Shown here: positions 23,427 to 35,300 of the stretch, in pieces
How the letters are laid out: each line of letters begins with the position of its first letter
Numbering within the stretch: position 1 is the stretch's first letter
Source of the DNA: Owenia fusiformis
Taxonomy: Eukaryota; Annelida; Polychaeta; Sabellida; Oweniidae
Length of the DNA stretch: 64,000 nucleotides
Assembly (NCBI GenBank): GCA_903813345.2
Contig: CAIIXF020000011.1
Location: 4,738,571 to 4,802,570 of the forward strand
Direction: 5' to 3'
Position numbers and translations under genes: made by a program
The notes under the pieces: model-generated
Database searches by the model: none
Told to the model about the DNA's origin: nothing
The model's input: only the letters and a program-made list of their open reading frames with translations

Positions 23427-23655
23427 AGATCACCAAGGTTACTGCTTGAGACACCGAAGGTCACTGCTTGAGATATCGAAGGTCACTGCTTGAGCTATCA
23501 AAGGTCACAGCTAGAGATATCGAAGGTCACGGCTTGAAGTTTCGAAGGTCACCGCTTGAGCTATCAAAGGTCACTGCTTGAGCTTATTGAGGTCACCGCT
23601 CGAAGTTATTGAGGTCACCGCTCCAAGTGCTCAAGGTCACTGCTCGAAGTATCCA
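23427..23655. repeat. 22-bp tandem array of AGGTCA motifs
   Basis: AGGTCA begins at 23458, 23480, 23502, 23524, 23546, 23568, 23590, 23612 and 23634, with AGGTTA at 23436. That is ten copies in exact 22-bp register. The unit approximates GAAGGTCACTGCTTGAGCTA. AGGTCA is the half-site of nuclear hormone receptors, and several copies have the extended TCAAAGGTCA form used by monomeric receptors. It lies in the leader downstream of the 5' LTR. Confidence 0.85.
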
Positions 23656-24795
23656 ATGTAAACATCAGCAATACAACCTACAACTGGTTACATATACAAT
23701 AGCCTAAAACTGTTGAGAATAAAGAGTAGTCACAAATGTCCTTACTGGGCTTGTACATCTAAAACTGTGGCGAGTTATACAATGAGTCGCATCAATTTTC
23801 AATAGATGTTGTAACAATACACGATCATATAAAATGCTGGTAAAATATCTTTACACAAATAACAATGCGACATTTCAGCAAACGTATAAATTGTTCATTT
23901 CAACAAATTTAAAATTCCATTGCATTACCATACTCAGGATCAGCAAGGGTACACGTACTGCACTGCCTCACTACAGCGTCGTTACACTGCACTGCTATAT
24001 GGCTCTTTCTAGAGATGCACTGTACTGCACGCCTCTGCTGAACTGCATTAGCTCGACTAAACCGCTCCCCGAAGCTGAAGCATGAATCAACGTTGCTGCA
24101 CTGCACCGGACTGTGAATCAGCGTAGAATATACTGCTACTTGCTGAATTCCTAGATGATAGCTGAAACCACTGGACCACGTTGAATCGAAATTACATGCA
24201 GCATTGCATGAAATCTACCGGATTTCTTGGGGTCGTGTTGCCGTACTGCTGCATGTTTACAGGGTTACGCTTTTTGCGATAAGACCTACAAATCCCTGGC
24301 CTATAATAAAGCTACGCATGCATCCATGCATACATGATACAGTACGATTTACACTAGTTTGAGCTATACTAGAGTTTACACTACATTTACACTAACTTTA
24401 AGATATACAAAAAGTTTACAGTGTTTTACAAGCTTTACATATTTTAAACTACAATGTACCTGGTTATTGGTTACAGTACACGTGTGATTCTGCCGCTTGG
24501 CGACTCACGACCAAGTACAGAGGAAATAGCTATCTGGAGACGATCTCAACTTCAGCTATACCTTGCTCAATGTTGAATTCCAAGCTTGCAGCAACATGGA
24601 TGGGCAACCAGGTCACTTGCAGGAAACTGTGAATGGATATCCCGTAGCTTCACTATGCGTACGAAAATGCGTATGGTTGAGCAGTTTACCTCGTGTTGCA
24701 TAGATTTCCGGGCCGGAAATGCAGATCTCTGGTTTCTGCTTGCAGGCACCTTTCCCCCTCTTTTTCAGGCCGGAGACGCAGACGTAGTTGTTGCT

Positions 24796-24813
24796 GTCTG
24801 TAAGCTGCCACCA
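24796..24813 (-). other. Primer-binding site
   Basis: Two bases inside the 5' LTR the sense strand reads TGGTGGCAGCTTACAGAC. The first 10 bases are complementary to a tRNA 3' end GCTGCCACCA, as I recall for animal tRNA-Leu(UAG). The leading TGG and the position are diagnostic of a tRNA primer site. The tRNA identity is tentative. Confidence 0.7.
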
Positions 24814-24815
24814 AA

Positions 24816-25786
24816 TGTAACCGGACGAAACGGGGAGGGGAATGGGACTTTTAAACAGAGCCTAATAAATCAAATACAACATGCAACACATATGCAACAC
24901 GACGAGTGATGTAAAATATAACAATATGTACAAGGTTTATTTATTTAAAATCAACATAGAGAACATAATGATCAAAATAGTAATATTGCACAGAGAGAAA
25001 GAACAATGGTATTTATGATGCTTTTAATTTAATCTATTACTCTAGATATGTAAATGTCTTTATAAAATGTCTTTCAAAATACTACTACAGAATTCTGAAA
25101 TGTCTATTTAAAATGTCTATAAAAGATAATAAAAGCTATGCGAGACGATAAGAGGCAACCGGTTGTGGGACTGGCCCTTGAAGTCGTCGTGGACTTGATC
25201 ACGATGATAGGGGACTTGCATAGAGTGTAGGCTGCTCTTGATGGGCTTGGCTGACTGTGTGGTCTCAACTCCCGTGATGACGCTATTCCTTCAGCGAATT
25301 CCAGCCGTTACGGCACCCCAATGGACTGCTGTAGATTCACAGCTTACGAATCCTTATCTTGGGTTGCTCATTGCTGCATATTGCTGTTGATGAAGTCTGT
25401 AAGCCGAAGTAACGCCCAGTCCAGAAACAGGAATGTTGTTCACCTAGAAAATGTGCATAGCCCTACCTTGTAGTCGTGCCTCCCGATATCGTCTGCCGCC
25501 CTACAACACTGGCGATCTAACATTCGATTCAATCGTGAGTTGATACAAAATCAACCAATCAGATTATAGATAAATATTTCCAACTCGCGTTCGAATTGCG
25601 TTTTCCGTCGTGGTTTGCTTCTTCGAAGTTACAAAACCTGTTTATTTCCAATTAGTCTATCATACAGGATTCATATGTAAAGTGTTGCTCAGTTTTTGTG
25701 TTTCAGTGAAATAGACATTAAAATATCATACAACAGCAACTGCTAAAGCTTTATGCATTAATAATTTCGTTAAGCAGACCGTTACA
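24816..25786 (-). repeat. 5' LTR of the Ty3/gypsy element
   Basis: This 971-bp LTR should carry the promoter of the element. It appears identical to 13908-14878. Confidence 0.95.
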
Positions 25787-25965
25787 ATATATTTGATATA
25801 TGTGGATCAAGATATCATATTTTAGCAAAAAAACAACCATCGAATATCACTTTTTAAACCATCGAATCTCACTTTTTCATATTAGAAATCTTAAAACCAT
25901 CGAATATCACTTTTTATATTAAAAGTGATATTCCATGGTTTCAAAAGTGATATTTGATGGTTTCG
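25787..25965. repeat. Remainder of the split palindromic repeat plus hairpin motifs
   Basis: 25787-25825 is the missing arm of the 13070-13907 repeat. Next to it AACCATCGAATATCACTTTT occurs two or three times directly (about 25834-25913) and twice inverted (about 25919-25960), forming a hairpin. It is non-coding. Confidence 0.65.
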
Positions 25966-27870
25966 ATTTCTTAAAATTTTCGCATACTTTACATCAAACA
26001 ACTGATCAACAGAACAAAACACTCTGGCATGTAAAGGAGAAAGCGAAATAGTCTAGTCTGCCGGAACAGTATGGCTTTCACTTAAGTGATACAATAATAG
26101 CAATATGAATTGCCATTATTTCATACTTGAAATTAACTGCAACTTTACCCATAGGATTCGTTATTTATTGAACCATAGCACATACACAGCTATTCGACAG
26201 ATATGTTACTTTTAAATTAGTAACATAAATAAACAGCACATTGTTTTTTAGTCATTTATCAATGGTTCAAAACTCACGGTCCAACCAACCTGTAAAGTGC
26301 CAAATTCACGTCTTGCCGCTCGTGTAAAATGAATGAGACCGTGAAATAAATAGTACATAGTTATGTAATACTGATCTCACTCACAATCTTTCTCGTACAG
26401 GTTCACAACAAGACGACAAAAACGCCCGGTGTAAAAGGGTAGAAGGTCCTATTAATTTATGGTCCTACTCTCCATTGATTTATATGGTGACCTCTTTGTG
26501 CTCTTTCCCTTATTATCTTATACACAATCAGGGCCAGTAAGGGCCTTTTAAAGGGGGGACCATAATCCCTGGGAGACCATAATTTCTTTGACACCGGCGC
26601 TATTGAATTTACACGTCAGCGGGATTATAAAACAAGTCAGACGTGTCGAATGGAGCATAAAGTTACATGATTTGTTGCGCGCGCATCATGTTTCACGTAC
26701 AGGTACAGGTACAGGTTACTATTTGGTGCAATCTTAAGATCTCTATTATGTACGCACGTGCGCACTCTCAAAAGAAAAATACGATTTCCAGATGTCCGCA
26801 CTAGATATTCACCGAAGTCCTAGAGAGGTCCTAAAGTCCTATCTAAACTCTAGAGGTAATCTGCGGAATCATTGGACGTGGGAAATCGGCTGAACGGATT
26901 TGATATATCAATTATGTCATTTAGATAGGAATTCTAATAACATTACCGTGCTTTAAAATTGGTGTTTTCTTTATGTCGGACTTGGACTACTCAAATGATG
27001 ACAACCCTCATCATGGCATTTAATAAAATATGAATGGGTGCTGATGCCCGGTAGTTCATTCAACGCATGCTAAAAAGAGGTTACAGTGTTTATGGTACAC
27101 TTAGCCATTAGAGAGCATTACATCAGCGGCTTATACAAACTGGCCATATGGAGGCTAAATTAGATAATCCTTCACAAAGTCCCTCGATCAAAGGTGTGAA
27201 TTAGATTAGTGGAAGATAACGGAAATTCCGCAAAATAGATTAACATTGTATGGATGTCATCTTATTTTGAGTTCACGTTGGAGAAAGTACTTTATTAGTA
27301 GCATCTGTATGATAAATTTAATGCATGCGTGTTTTCTTTTTCGAGGAAATTTTAATTCACGCATCTCTCAGCACCCCAGTGCCCGCTAAAAGGCATTCAA
27401 GAAACATGAAAGTGACCTGTTATACTAACAACTAAATAAGCATAAATAAGCCAAAATATACAATGGATTATTATTTCTTTCTGTAACTAAAAGCTTCTTC
27501 TCAACATTAATTTCTGAAAGGGAAACGGGTGTTTAAGTGTTGCTTTAGAGCTGGGTTATACATTTCATTCTGAAAATGTTTTAGGAACTCGGTTTTGCAT
27601 ACTTTTGCTGGAAATCTCAGCTTTGCATCATATATCATGTCATATACAATGCACTTTAAAGAAACCATGTTTGTGTTGTTTTTAATGTTTTGGAGTATTG
27701 TTTTAATCATATAACACTATTTACCTCAAACAGGATATTGATATTATTAAAAGCATTAAATCTGACTATCAACATGAAAAATTAGATGTGTGTTGATTCA
27801 GAAAAATACCTAGAGTCAATAGAAATTTGTAATTTCAAATATTATGTGCTGATGTTAAGGAACCCGGGAG
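25966..27870. other. No gene seen
   Basis: AT-rich sequence with only short, unsupported frames. A small GGTACA triplet run lies near 26698-26716. No exon with plausible splice sites and conserved residues was recognised. Confidence 0.45.
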
Positions 27871-27879
27871 CTCTTTACG

Positions 27880-28445
27880 AGAAAGAATTTTCAAAATGAC
27901 AGTTAAAATTCAAAATAACCGAATTTTTAGTAAAATAGTGTAGTGTTTGATTACTCAAATACCAGTTGGCGGATTTGATTCAGATTTTATATGCAGATGC
28001 CTAAAGACAAAGGGACTCTTCTCAAGAATACATTTTCAGGATGTCCACAAAATTTAAAAAAGCCCGCCAATTTTGGTAAAACAACGTAATATTTGATAAC
28101 CATATACCTGTAGACGGATTATTTTCAAATGTTATATCTTGATGCCCAAGGACAATCGATTTCTGCCAAATAAGAAATTTTCAGGATGGCCATTTTCAAA
28201 ATGGCTGCCATTGTAGTAAAAAAAACAAACATAATATTTGCTAACTCAAAAAATATTTCACATAGTTTACATTTTATACTTTTATACCTAGGGACACAGT
28301 AACTCTGAATTTTCAAGATGGTGGCTGGATTTCAGAAGGCCGCCATATTTTGGAAAAAAACATAATCTTTGATACTCGAATACCAGTGGATGGATTTGGT
28401 TCACCTTTTATATGCAGATATTTCCTGGAGACAAAGGAGCTTGTC
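27880..28445. repeat. ~140-bp tandem repeat, about four diverged copies
   Basis: Units contain TAATATTTGATAACCATATACC-like, GGATTTGATTCAGATTTTAT-like and TTTCAGGATG-like blocks, recurring near 27930, 28085, 28230 and 28365. Copies are about 70-80% similar. It is non-coding. Confidence 0.6.
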
Positions 28446-29158
28446 ACAAATTAAACAAAATGTGTTTTGTTTGGTTGGTTTTGCCACTCCGTGGAGCTGC
28501 TGTTTTCTGAATTCTATAATGGATTGGTAGCTGCCATTTCTGTAGAAATATCCATGCGGATGTTCGGTGTCGTAGCATATGTGATTGCAAAAGTATGCCA
28601 CGGTAAAATTATATGGTGATCGTGTGATAGATATTAATACTAGACTAAGAGTCATCGTAGCAAATGTGACAGAGGCATAAAAGTATTATTAGGCTATAGT
28701 TTGTTATTGTACAAAGCTGACCCAAACTATGTATGACTACACTGTCCCAAATATGTTTTTACATTACTTTGGGAATGACCTCGTCCATCAGGTTGAAACA
28801 GCTGAGAACGATTGAGTAATTCCTGGGGCAATATTATTATACATTTACGTTCAAGTTTTCCAGGAAGCACCTCTTTTTAAAATGAAAATTCGACCATGAA
28901 AATTGAGTTAAAATAACATGCTCACTCTGAAGAAGTTCGTGTACGATTTGTGTGTTATTCTTACAAAATAATTGATAATACACGTGCGTAATGTTTGAAA
29001 AACATTAAGCCTCATCAATGATTTTGACAAAATTCATAATTAATGTAAGGCAAAAATTTAAATTGTTTAAGTTTCTTTAAATTTGTGAATATTTTCTCAT
29101 GAGCTCCATTTTCAAATTCCAAATGTCCAAAATATCTTTGCGCGATACAGTCTTGGAG
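28446..29158. other. 3' flank of the long cysteine-rich gene; MITE fragment
   Basis: No gene is seen. GTAGCAAATGTGACAGAGGCAT at 28658-28678 is a terminal fragment of the palindromic MITE found at 7824, 8273, 44478 and 55945. No clear AATAAA signal lies close downstream of the stop at 29159. Confidence 0.45.
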
Positions 29159-29346
29159 TCACATGTCAGGACTGGGTGAAAGTTTAGGAGTGAGGCCCGG
29201 AGCTTGGGTGCAACTATATCTGACGGCACACACGATTTTAGCACTCGTAATGTCTAATGGATTATTTGTGCATTGACATATCAGACAAGGATCGTTTCGG
29301 TTCACATATTCACCTACAGCATACAGTAAACCATTTTCCTCACAGT
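29159..29346 (-). CDS. Terminal exon: VWC-like domain and stop
   Basis: After the acceptor TTTTCAG (phase 1) it encodes CEENGLLYAVGEYVNRNDPC followed by ICQC, C and C residues, the start of a VWC-like domain. It then has a Pro/Ser-rich tail and TGA at 29161-29159. Joined to 30148 it gives Cys-Ala-His-Cys in frame. Confidence 0.8.
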
Positions 29347-32300
29347 CTGAAAACAAAAACAAGTATATGAGAATTCATCTTTTGTATGAACAATTATAAA
29401 AACTGTTAAGAGAAGGTTGCTTTTGTGTGTAATGGTTTGCTATTGTGCACGGCTGACATTTTTTCTAAAATCTTTTGCGTACCATTCCAGATGTAAACAT
29501 ATCATGAATTGTTTATTTAAATACTGACTCTTATAATCTTTTACGTTTTGTTCATTGTACACAAAGAATATTTTGATATATTCGTTTTCACGTCATACTA
29601 CAAAACAAATATTGTTTATTACATGACATGCATGAACATACGCTAGTAATGAAACATCGACCCAATAAAACATAAATCAATCCTCCGATCGCAGGGCTTG
29701 GAGATCCAGAATATTTTTTTCTTTTACTGATTCTAGACACCTGCTTGGTATGTTTATTTCTTGGAATATCAACAATATTAATTCTAAAATAATCCCAGTG
29801 TAACTTACGGGCACAATAGGCTTTAGTGTAAGAAATATTATTTAAAATTGTTAAGAGTAGGTTGCTCTTTTGTGTAAATGGTTTGCAAGTGTGCACGGCT
29901 GACATTTTATCTAAAATCTTTTGTGTACCATTCCAAATGTATACATATTAAGTATTGTTTATTTAAATACCAACTCTTATGACCCATTATGATCCGTGAT
30001 CTTATGATCCATTCTCAGATCGCAGGGCTTGACGATACAGAATGTCTTCTTTCTCTTTTTGATCATGACACCTGCTTAGAAAGATGGCATGTTCACTCGT
30101 TGGAATATAAATAATATTAATCACAAGACAATTCCGGTGTAACTTACGGGCACAATAGGCTTTAGTGCAATCAACATCCCCATCAGAACATTTACAGGTG
30201 TTACAACCGTCGCCACGAGGAAAACTTTCTTCATGTATATAGTTATTTCCATTATTAGCACAGCCTCTTTTAGGACACGTTTTCGTAGTGCATCCAATTT
30301 TACCGTCACCCATACAGCAGCAAGTATTGCAACCGTCAAGAGAAGGTACGATTTCATTGATATTGTAAAGCCTAAGGAAGTACCTACATTGCGCCAGAGG
30401 ACAACATACACCTGGGAATTGTCCTCTGGACATCAGACAGATGTAGTCATCACTGCAGTTCTTGGTATCAGTGCATATTTTTATATATCCTGTTGTATCT
30501 TTTTCTGGATGTGCACATGCTAAGGCGGGGTGCTCTGTAAATATTAAGAACAAAATCTATAACACTGCATTAATTCTAATAAGGCTAGTTAATACATCAA
30601 ACAGATGGCGGTAGGTAAAATATATTTAAAAAGGCTTAAAGTCCCCGTCTAAAGTTTGAAAATATTTTTTTATCATTCATTTACTATTTGTCAGGACTTA
30701 AAAAGTGATTCTAGAGATTTTTGAACAAAAGATTTTTTTTGAAAAAAAAGTTGTGAGCATTTCATTTCTCAAATATTCAAATTTCCCGCCATTTTTCAAA
30801 AAAAGTTGATATTTCTTAATCATCAAATATTTCTTAAAGCATTTCAAAAAAGATTATCTTTTTAACACCAATGCAAAGATTGAACAAAAGACACACTATT
30901 TCAATAATAAAATGTCATATTTCATGGGCCACTTCAATGTTTTAGCTTATCAAAAATATTTTGAAACATTAGTGATGTCACTAAGGTAACAAAAACTTTT
31001 TGAAAAAAATTGAATTTTTTTTTCGATGTCAATCTTTTCTAAATATGCTCGACTTTCATAAAAAACCAATTTTGATTGTCTAACCAGGTAAAAAGGAAGA
31101 ATAAATTGTGTTTTAGATATCATTGTACCATTGGTTTCTATGAGAACTAAAATTTTGAAATGCATTTTTCTCAGAACCATTTTCATGCACTGATAAGTTC
31201 ATTTCTCGCTTGTTTATCAACCGTTTTTCTTAATTTTTTCGGCAAAAACATGGGAGGATGTATGCTATGCATTGGTATGAATTGTGGCTAATTAAAAGAT
31301 ATGAGTGACCTCTAAAAGTTGGTTTTAAATAAATTCACAAATTTTGGAACAAAAAGTCTATCAAAAACCACTTTTTGAAATTAAAAAAAAAAGTTTCACA
31401 TATCACACTTTGATAACATTGGGTAGGACTACAATATAAGCCAAAGTGGTTTAAACTTTACATGGGGCCTTTAAATGCACTGCCATCTTTTTATAAACAT
31501 TATTTCTATCAGGACATTAGTATTAGCTACAGAAATGGGTCTCAAATAGCAATTAAGAATTTAGATCTGTTTACAATGAATCACCTTGTACTGATGTACA
31601 CATATAATGATTACAAGTATCTTTCTGAATAAAGAAATTGAAGATATTGCACAAAATAATTTATGTGAAATGATCAATTGATTGCAATGTCATCTATGAT
31701 TAAACATTAATTCGTTCACCCGTTGGGCTATGACTCTAAGACAAAAATACATCTTCTTGACACATGTGACATACCTTTGCATTCGGCAATTGGAGGACAG
31801 TTAGGTTTCCTACATGCTCTATCCTTTTGGGCTTCACAAATATGTAAAGGAGGGCAAGTCTTATTCTAAATGTGAGATTGAAACGTTAAATTACATGAAT
31901 TAATAGAAATGTTTTAAGAAAACATAACATTTAATTTTATCATGCGTACATGTAGCTCTAAGTAAATACTGAGGATCAGCTTTAATAAAGTACCCATGAT
32001 TTTTATCCATGCTACAATACATAAGAAGTAGTTAGAGTCGGAATCCCGAAGATCAGAACCTCGTACATGACCAGGGGATGAAAGAAGCAAATTCAAAGTG
32101 TTGAAAAGAGTCAGACTACGATTGTCTTACCATGCATGGATGGTCTTTACATTTACATATATGACAACTATCTGAACCCATCTCCAATCCAAATTGGCAG
32201 AACATGCTACACCTAATGGGCCTGCATTCTGAATAATAAAATGTTAACTCGCATACTACCTCATATTTGCCTATATTTCTGTAATTATTTTGATAACTTT

Positions 32301-35300
32301 TATGCAGACTTTGTTTAGAATGTTTAAAAGTGATGTCAATGGGTTATGCTGTGATGTCATTTGAGGTGCATATTAGATTTCAAAATTCATCAATATATTA
32401 CTCAAGAATCTATGCTGTCCTAACTTTCAAAATAAGAAGGATCATCTTAGTTGAAAGGAAGTGTTGGCTGTACATACTTTGACAAACTGGCTTGTAGTTT
32501 TCAACAACACAGTAAGGTTTGTCTTCTGGACATTGATACGGCTGAAAATGCACAAAACAGACTTGTATGTATTCATTAAAAGATCGAGAATGAGCAGGGA
32601 AGAAAATAAGGAACAATTTTCTTAAAGGTAACATCAAAGTTCCAACATGGCCAAAACAAGGAAGCACATGGCATATGATAGAAATTAATTACCATAGAAA
32701 TTAATTTTCTTTCAGTTTGATTTTCTCTCAATTCTTTACTTCAATTTATCATTTAGATAACCAGACTTACTGCCTACTGTGGTAATGCAAATAGAAACAA
32801 GAAACATTTTGGACTGTGAAAATGTGACAGAAAATAGGGAAAACAGTACTTGCACGGCAGAAGTTTCTGAATATTTTTTTTATTTCTCTGAAATGTCCCT
32901 TAAATATAGCCCAAAATTGAAGAACTTTAGAATTTTGAAATCTTTCATACAAATTAAAAACGAAAAAAGCTAATTTGAGCAGCACATTTTTTCTTTATTT
33001 TGATCCCGATTTTTTATCTGGTAATTTTTCTAATTTCCGCTGCTTCTTTTATTCCTATATATGTTTGAAGTATATTTTCTGAACTTTTCAGATATTTTGG
33101 ACCAGCGGTTTTTCACAGGCTACTCCTTGAAAAACTCTTCTCAAATTTTTTAATTCATATGGCACTTTTTTCTCAAACTAATCTTTTTGTTGTTCTTTAG
33201 TGTATTTGTGATGATAACAATGTACAAGCATCCGAGAAATAATAAAAACGACTTCTCAGGAAAATTTCAAGAATTCTCAATTTTTTCAGAAAATCAAATT
33301 AGTCACCATCGCCTTAAGGCTGTCTAATGGTCTGAAAATTCAAAACTATGTGCAGTTTTTTGTAGCATTTCTTCAGATTTTGGGCAGCTCGTGCAAACCG
33401 TTCTCTTCGTGACATCTATTTTGATGTGTATAAATAGCAATACGATCACATAAACACTGCACATGTATTCGTTAAGTTCATTTCACCTGTGCACATGGGT
33501 TTCTTCTACATTCACACACTGGACAATCGTTACTGTCTGTCTTAAATCCATATTCACAAGACATCATGCAGATCCCAGGACATTCTGTCAACACAATATG
33601 ATTGCGTTTGTAGAAAATATGACCATGAATGTCTTTAATAACAGTGAAGGGACGAGTGTTTTTAAGACCCTATATTAGCTCCTAAGATATTGAGAATAAA
33701 TTGTACACAGGATATCAAAGAAGGGTTGGGAACCAAATAACAGAATTATTTCATTCTGACCTTTAATATTTCCAAATATAGGTCATTCTACGTATGAAAC
33801 AAACACACGTATGAAATGGCCTTCTAAAGGCCAAATCAAGGTTTCACATCATTATTGTCACCGTTTATCATCGAAATAATCATCTTATTATTAAGATGAT
33901 ATTATACAAGTATTTAATTCTATTGAGGTGAATACCTGTGCATCTTTCACAAGTGATATTCCACGAAGCCCGAAGGGCTAGTGGAATATCATCTTGTGAA
34001 AGTGGCACAGGTATTCACCGAAAATAGAATTTAATATTTGTTTTATTATATCACTGTCATAACATCTTCTATAATTAAGTAAGTCATATGTTAACATTGA
34101 AATACATTTATATTTCTTGTAACAATATAACAATAAATACAATAAATGAGCCTGGCCATAGGAAAACCGGTCTTATCACAAAAGTTAGAATTGTGCTACA
34201 GAGCCAAAAATGTGCCCAAGATTAAAAGGAAAATATGCTAAATTCAAATCCGACTTTTTGGTCTATACATACAAGGAAAATCTGTTAAGACATAAGCCAT
34301 GGCTCATTTGAAAGGTCTCTTTGTGCTTTTTAAGATAAACAAAATATCAGAATATTGAAAAAATCTTTTCCTGTGACCTGGCTCAAATATCAACTACCAA
34401 ATTGTATAGTCAATAAATATCAACTCCCAAATTGTAGTATTTTAATTTAAGGTTTCATCTTAACATTATAATTAATTGTAACATTGCAATGGGTCAATGA
34501 AAATGGAACCATTGTGTTCATACTCATAGTATTGGCCATGTGGGAAACAAGGTTGGGAATGTTTTTCAAATGTCCATTCATGACCGTTGAATATCATTTG
34601 ATATTCACCGGAAGTCACGTGACTTCCGTTGAATATCGCTAGTTATTTTTTAGTCACGTGTAGGACATGGACCAATAAGAGAGTGAGGAATATGACAGTT
34701 ATTCAATAATACACTACATGTATATATAGCCCTTCGGACTTCGTTGAACATCACTTGTGAAAGTGACAAAAGATATTAACCTCAATAGAATAAGATATTT
34801 GTAAAATACAGTATTTGCAAATAAATAACACATGTGTTGATGGATATTGTCCTAGTATTTATACATAACCAAGAAAAACTTACTCTCACAGACTGCCTTA
34901 TTATTTCGTACAACACATACTTGATTAAGACTGCCCTTTTGGCACGGCCTTGGATCAACCTATAAAATAATCAAATTAAAATTGCGTTAAGACCAGAATT
35001 TTCATTGAATAATGCTAACATTATCAAAAGGTTACATGATCATGGAATGAGAAAGAAATTAAAAGAATAAATCAGGGTTTCTGATCCAAGTTTTTTGAAA
35101 ATAAGTATATTATCCGAACATATTTCAGTGTTTCCGCATTACAGTATCAAAAATATACCAATCAGTATACCTCACCAATAGACGTAGATACTAAAGAAAC
35201 GGTATGATATGTTGATTAGACCCACGCTGTTTTGGATTGTATGTGTTAGGCAGTAATGTTTAAAAAATACAACTTGGCATTTTAAACTTGGTTTATCTAG

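Larger units (their letters stand above)
21918..24795. other. Long repeat-bearing leader of the Ty3/gypsy element
   Basis: About 2.9 kb lies between the primer-binding site and gag. It has no convincing frame on the sense strand. It contains two ordered tandem arrays (22758-22930 and 23427-23655, listed separately) and a stretch rich in ACTGCA motifs (about 23105-23160 and 23955-24055). Such a leader is much longer than usual for Ty3/gypsy elements. Confidence 0.75.
13908..25786 (-). mobile_element. Ty3/gypsy LTR retrotransposon with chromodomain, full length
   Basis: The 11,879-bp element is bounded by two 971-bp LTRs that begin TGTAAC and end GTTACA on either strand. It is flanked by ATAT on both sides (13904-13907 and 25787-25790), a 4-bp target duplication. 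Sense orientation is the minus strand: 5' LTR 24816-25786, primer-binding site, ~2.9 kb leader, one gag-pol frame, ~1.8 kb 3' non-coding region, polypurine tract, 3' LTR 13908-14878. On visual comparison the two LTRs show no differences, which implies a recent insertion. It is unusually long because of the repeat-bearing leader and 3' region. No envelope-like frame is found. It inserted into the palindromic repeat at 13070-13907/25787-25825. Confidence 0.95.

Noticed and set aside
30121-30523. Overlapping frames in other registers of the 387-nt exon
   Set aside because: The cysteine-rich frame fits splice sites and neighbouring phases; the others are shadows.
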